Source: Edaphobacter sp. 12200R-103 (GTDB taxonomy: Bacteria; Acidobacteriota; Terriglobia; Terriglobales; Acidobacteriaceae). From it: a DNA stretch of 64,000 bases. The notes below the pieces were generated by a model. It searched no databases. It was not told the origin of the DNA and saw nothing but the letters and a program-made list of their open reading frames with translations. Both the position numbers and the translations under genes were made by a program. Below are positions 62,948 through 64,000 of this stretch, piece after piece; position 1 is the stretch's first letter; each line of letters begins with the position of its first letter. Location: contig NZ_CP048114.1 of NCBI RefSeq assembly GCF_010093025.1, forward strand, positions 2,108,001 to 2,172,000, given 5' to 3'.

Positions 62948-64000
62948 TCAGGAGGAGACGACCTTCCGCCCGATCTCCTCAACCGTCCCTACCAGAAGAT
63001 CGAAGTCCTCCCGGCGCGAGCGATGATTCGAGATGGCCACACGAATCGCGAAACGCCCGTCGAGCACCGTCCCCGACGGCACAGCCACGCCGCTCTCCTG
63101 CAGCCGCATCAGGATCTCCCTGTTCTGCGCCTCGTCAGCATCGGTATAGCGGAAGCAGACAATATTAAGTGGGACTTCCGCGGCCAACTCCAACCGCTGC
63201 GATCGCTCGATCAACGAGGCGAGGTACTGCGCCTGCTCAACGTTCTGGTCCACAACAGCCGTGATCGCATCGACACCCAGAGACTTCAGGCTCATCCACG
63301 CTTTCAGCGACCGGAAGCCTCGCGACAACTCAATCCCTCGGTCCGCAAAACGGATCCCACCCGCAGCCGGGCCTCGCTCCATCGCGGTCAGATAGCTTGC
63401 TCCGGTGGCGAAGGCAGCCATGTGCTCCTCGGGGTCGCGTACCAGCACACAGCCGATGTCGTAAGGCATGTAGGCCCACTTGTGCAGATCGAATGCCAGC
63501 GAGTCCGCACGTTCGATTCCGCTCACGCGCGACCGGAGCTTCTGCGACCAGTAAGCCGGCGCGCCAAATGCTCCATCCACGTGGAACCACAGACCTTCCT
63601 CTACACAGAGATCGGCAATCGCCACCAGATCGTCCGTAGCTCCCGTGTTTACGGTTCCGGCGGTCGCCACCACGCACACCGGCCTCGACCCTGCAGCACG
63701 ATCCGCGGCAATCGCCTGCTTCAGTTCGTCCACCCGCATCCGGTAGCCGCTGTCCACTCCAATGGCACAGAGTCCGGCACGGCCCATCCCCATCAGCTCC
63801 ATCGCCTTCTTCAACCAGCTATGGGTCTCGGTCGAGCAATATACCCGCAGCAGAGGTCCGTCCCGCAGCCCCTCTGCCCGCAGATCGAAGCCCGCCCTCG
63901 CATGGCGACCCACCGCCAGTCCGATCAGGTTGGCCATGGTGCCTCCGGTGGTCAACAGGCCGCTCGCTCCGGCCGGCATCCCCATCAGCTCCGCCATCCA
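62948..64000 (-). CDS. PLP-dependent amino acid decarboxylase (group II), cut by right edge
   Basis: About 350 residues of the C-terminal part of a pyridoxal-5-phosphate decarboxylase of the aromatic-L-amino-acid/glutamate decarboxylase group are present. The PLP aspartate is in WFHVDGAFGA and the PLP lysine in DLHKWAYMPYD. GLLTTGGTMANLIGLAVGRHA near the visible start is the usual cofactor phosphate loop. The N-terminus lies beyond the window. Substrate (tryptophan, tyrosine/phenylalanine or similar) cannot be assigned. It is transcribed toward the receptor gene with a 322-base gap. Confidence 0.9.
   Translation of the reverse strand, partial: WMAELMGMPAGASGLLTTGGTMANLIGLAVGRHARAGFDLRAEGLRDGPLLRVYCSTETHSWLKKAMELMGMGRAGLCAIGVDSGYRMRVDELKQAIAADRAAGSRPVCVVATAGTVNTGATDDLVAIADLCVEEGLWFHVDGAFGAPAYWSQKLRSRVSGIERADSLAFDLHKWAYMPYDIGCVLVRDPEEHMAAFATGASYLTAMERGPAAGGIRFADRGIELSRGFRSLKAWMSLKSLGVDAITAVVDQNVEQAQYLASLIERSQRLELAAEVPLNIVCFRYTDADEAQNREILMRLQESGVAVPSGTVLDGRFAIRVAISNHRSRREDFDLLVGTVEEIGRKVVSS

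Overview
The window looks like chromosomal DNA of an acidobacterium of the class Terriglobia (Granulicella/Edaphobacter/Terriglobus type). This is inferred from the moderately high GC, a Gram-negative cell-wall cluster whose FtsI ends in a PASTA domain, a large Oar-like TonB-dependent receptor with a carboxypeptidase-like N-terminal domain, a WxxGxW-repeat protein, Tat-exported sulfatases, and many dispersed short palindromic repeats. No rRNA, tRNA, CRISPR array, transposase or phage gene was recognised.

Layout. (1) 1-21.3 kb, mostly minus strand: the dcw (division and cell wall) cluster in the order mraZ-rsmH-ftsL-ftsI-murE-murF-mraY-murD-ftsW-murG, then murC and the first codons of a probable ftsQ. 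It starts at a promoter overlapping three 10-bp-phased MraZ boxes. Between murG and murC it is interrupted by about 7 kb of unrelated genes: a TetR repressor with a divergent DHA2-type exporter, a nitronate monooxygenase-like enzyme, a WxxGxW-repeat secreted protein and a sulfatase. Three copies of one structured ~70-bp repeat lie at the two ends and in the middle of this insert. (2) 21.6-34 kb: DUF2127 membrane protein, dxs, a NIPSNAP-like secreted protein, a dicarboxylate/glutamate symporter, a DUF4440-like secreted protein, a GAF/PAS sensor kinase, acetyl-CoA synthetase, a small membrane protein, a DUF421 protein and galE. (3) 34.4-41.2 kb: envelope genes (a TonB-like protein, a large secreted protein with a degenerate M48 metalloprotease domain, three small outer-membrane beta-barrels, an LTXXQ/CpxP-like protein) and a LysR regulator.

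(4) 41.3-54.4 kb, plus strand: a branched-chain amino-acid supercluster, leuA-leuB-(two unknown coupled genes)-leuC-leuD-ilvD-(acyltransferase)-ilvB-(GT11 glycosyltransferase)-ilvN-ilvC, closed by a strong terminator. The divergent LysR gene and a good T-N11-A dyad in front of leuA suggest it is the regulator. LeuA lacks the C-terminal allosteric domain. Two sugar-decorating enzymes sit inside the ilv part. (5) 54.4-64 kb: a second MFS transporter followed by a second Tat sulfatase, a cyclic-nucleotide-binding-domain histidine kinase, a 1100-residue TonB-dependent receptor, and a PLP-dependent decarboxylase cut by the right edge.

Starts were set from visible ribosome binding sites where possible; several genes use TTG or GTG. 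The strongest leads are the covarying repeat that brackets the dcw insert, a heptanucleotide tandem repeat inside the start of murG, the pseudo-M48 protein beside a TonB-like protein, and the two unknown genes translationally coupled between leuB and leuC.
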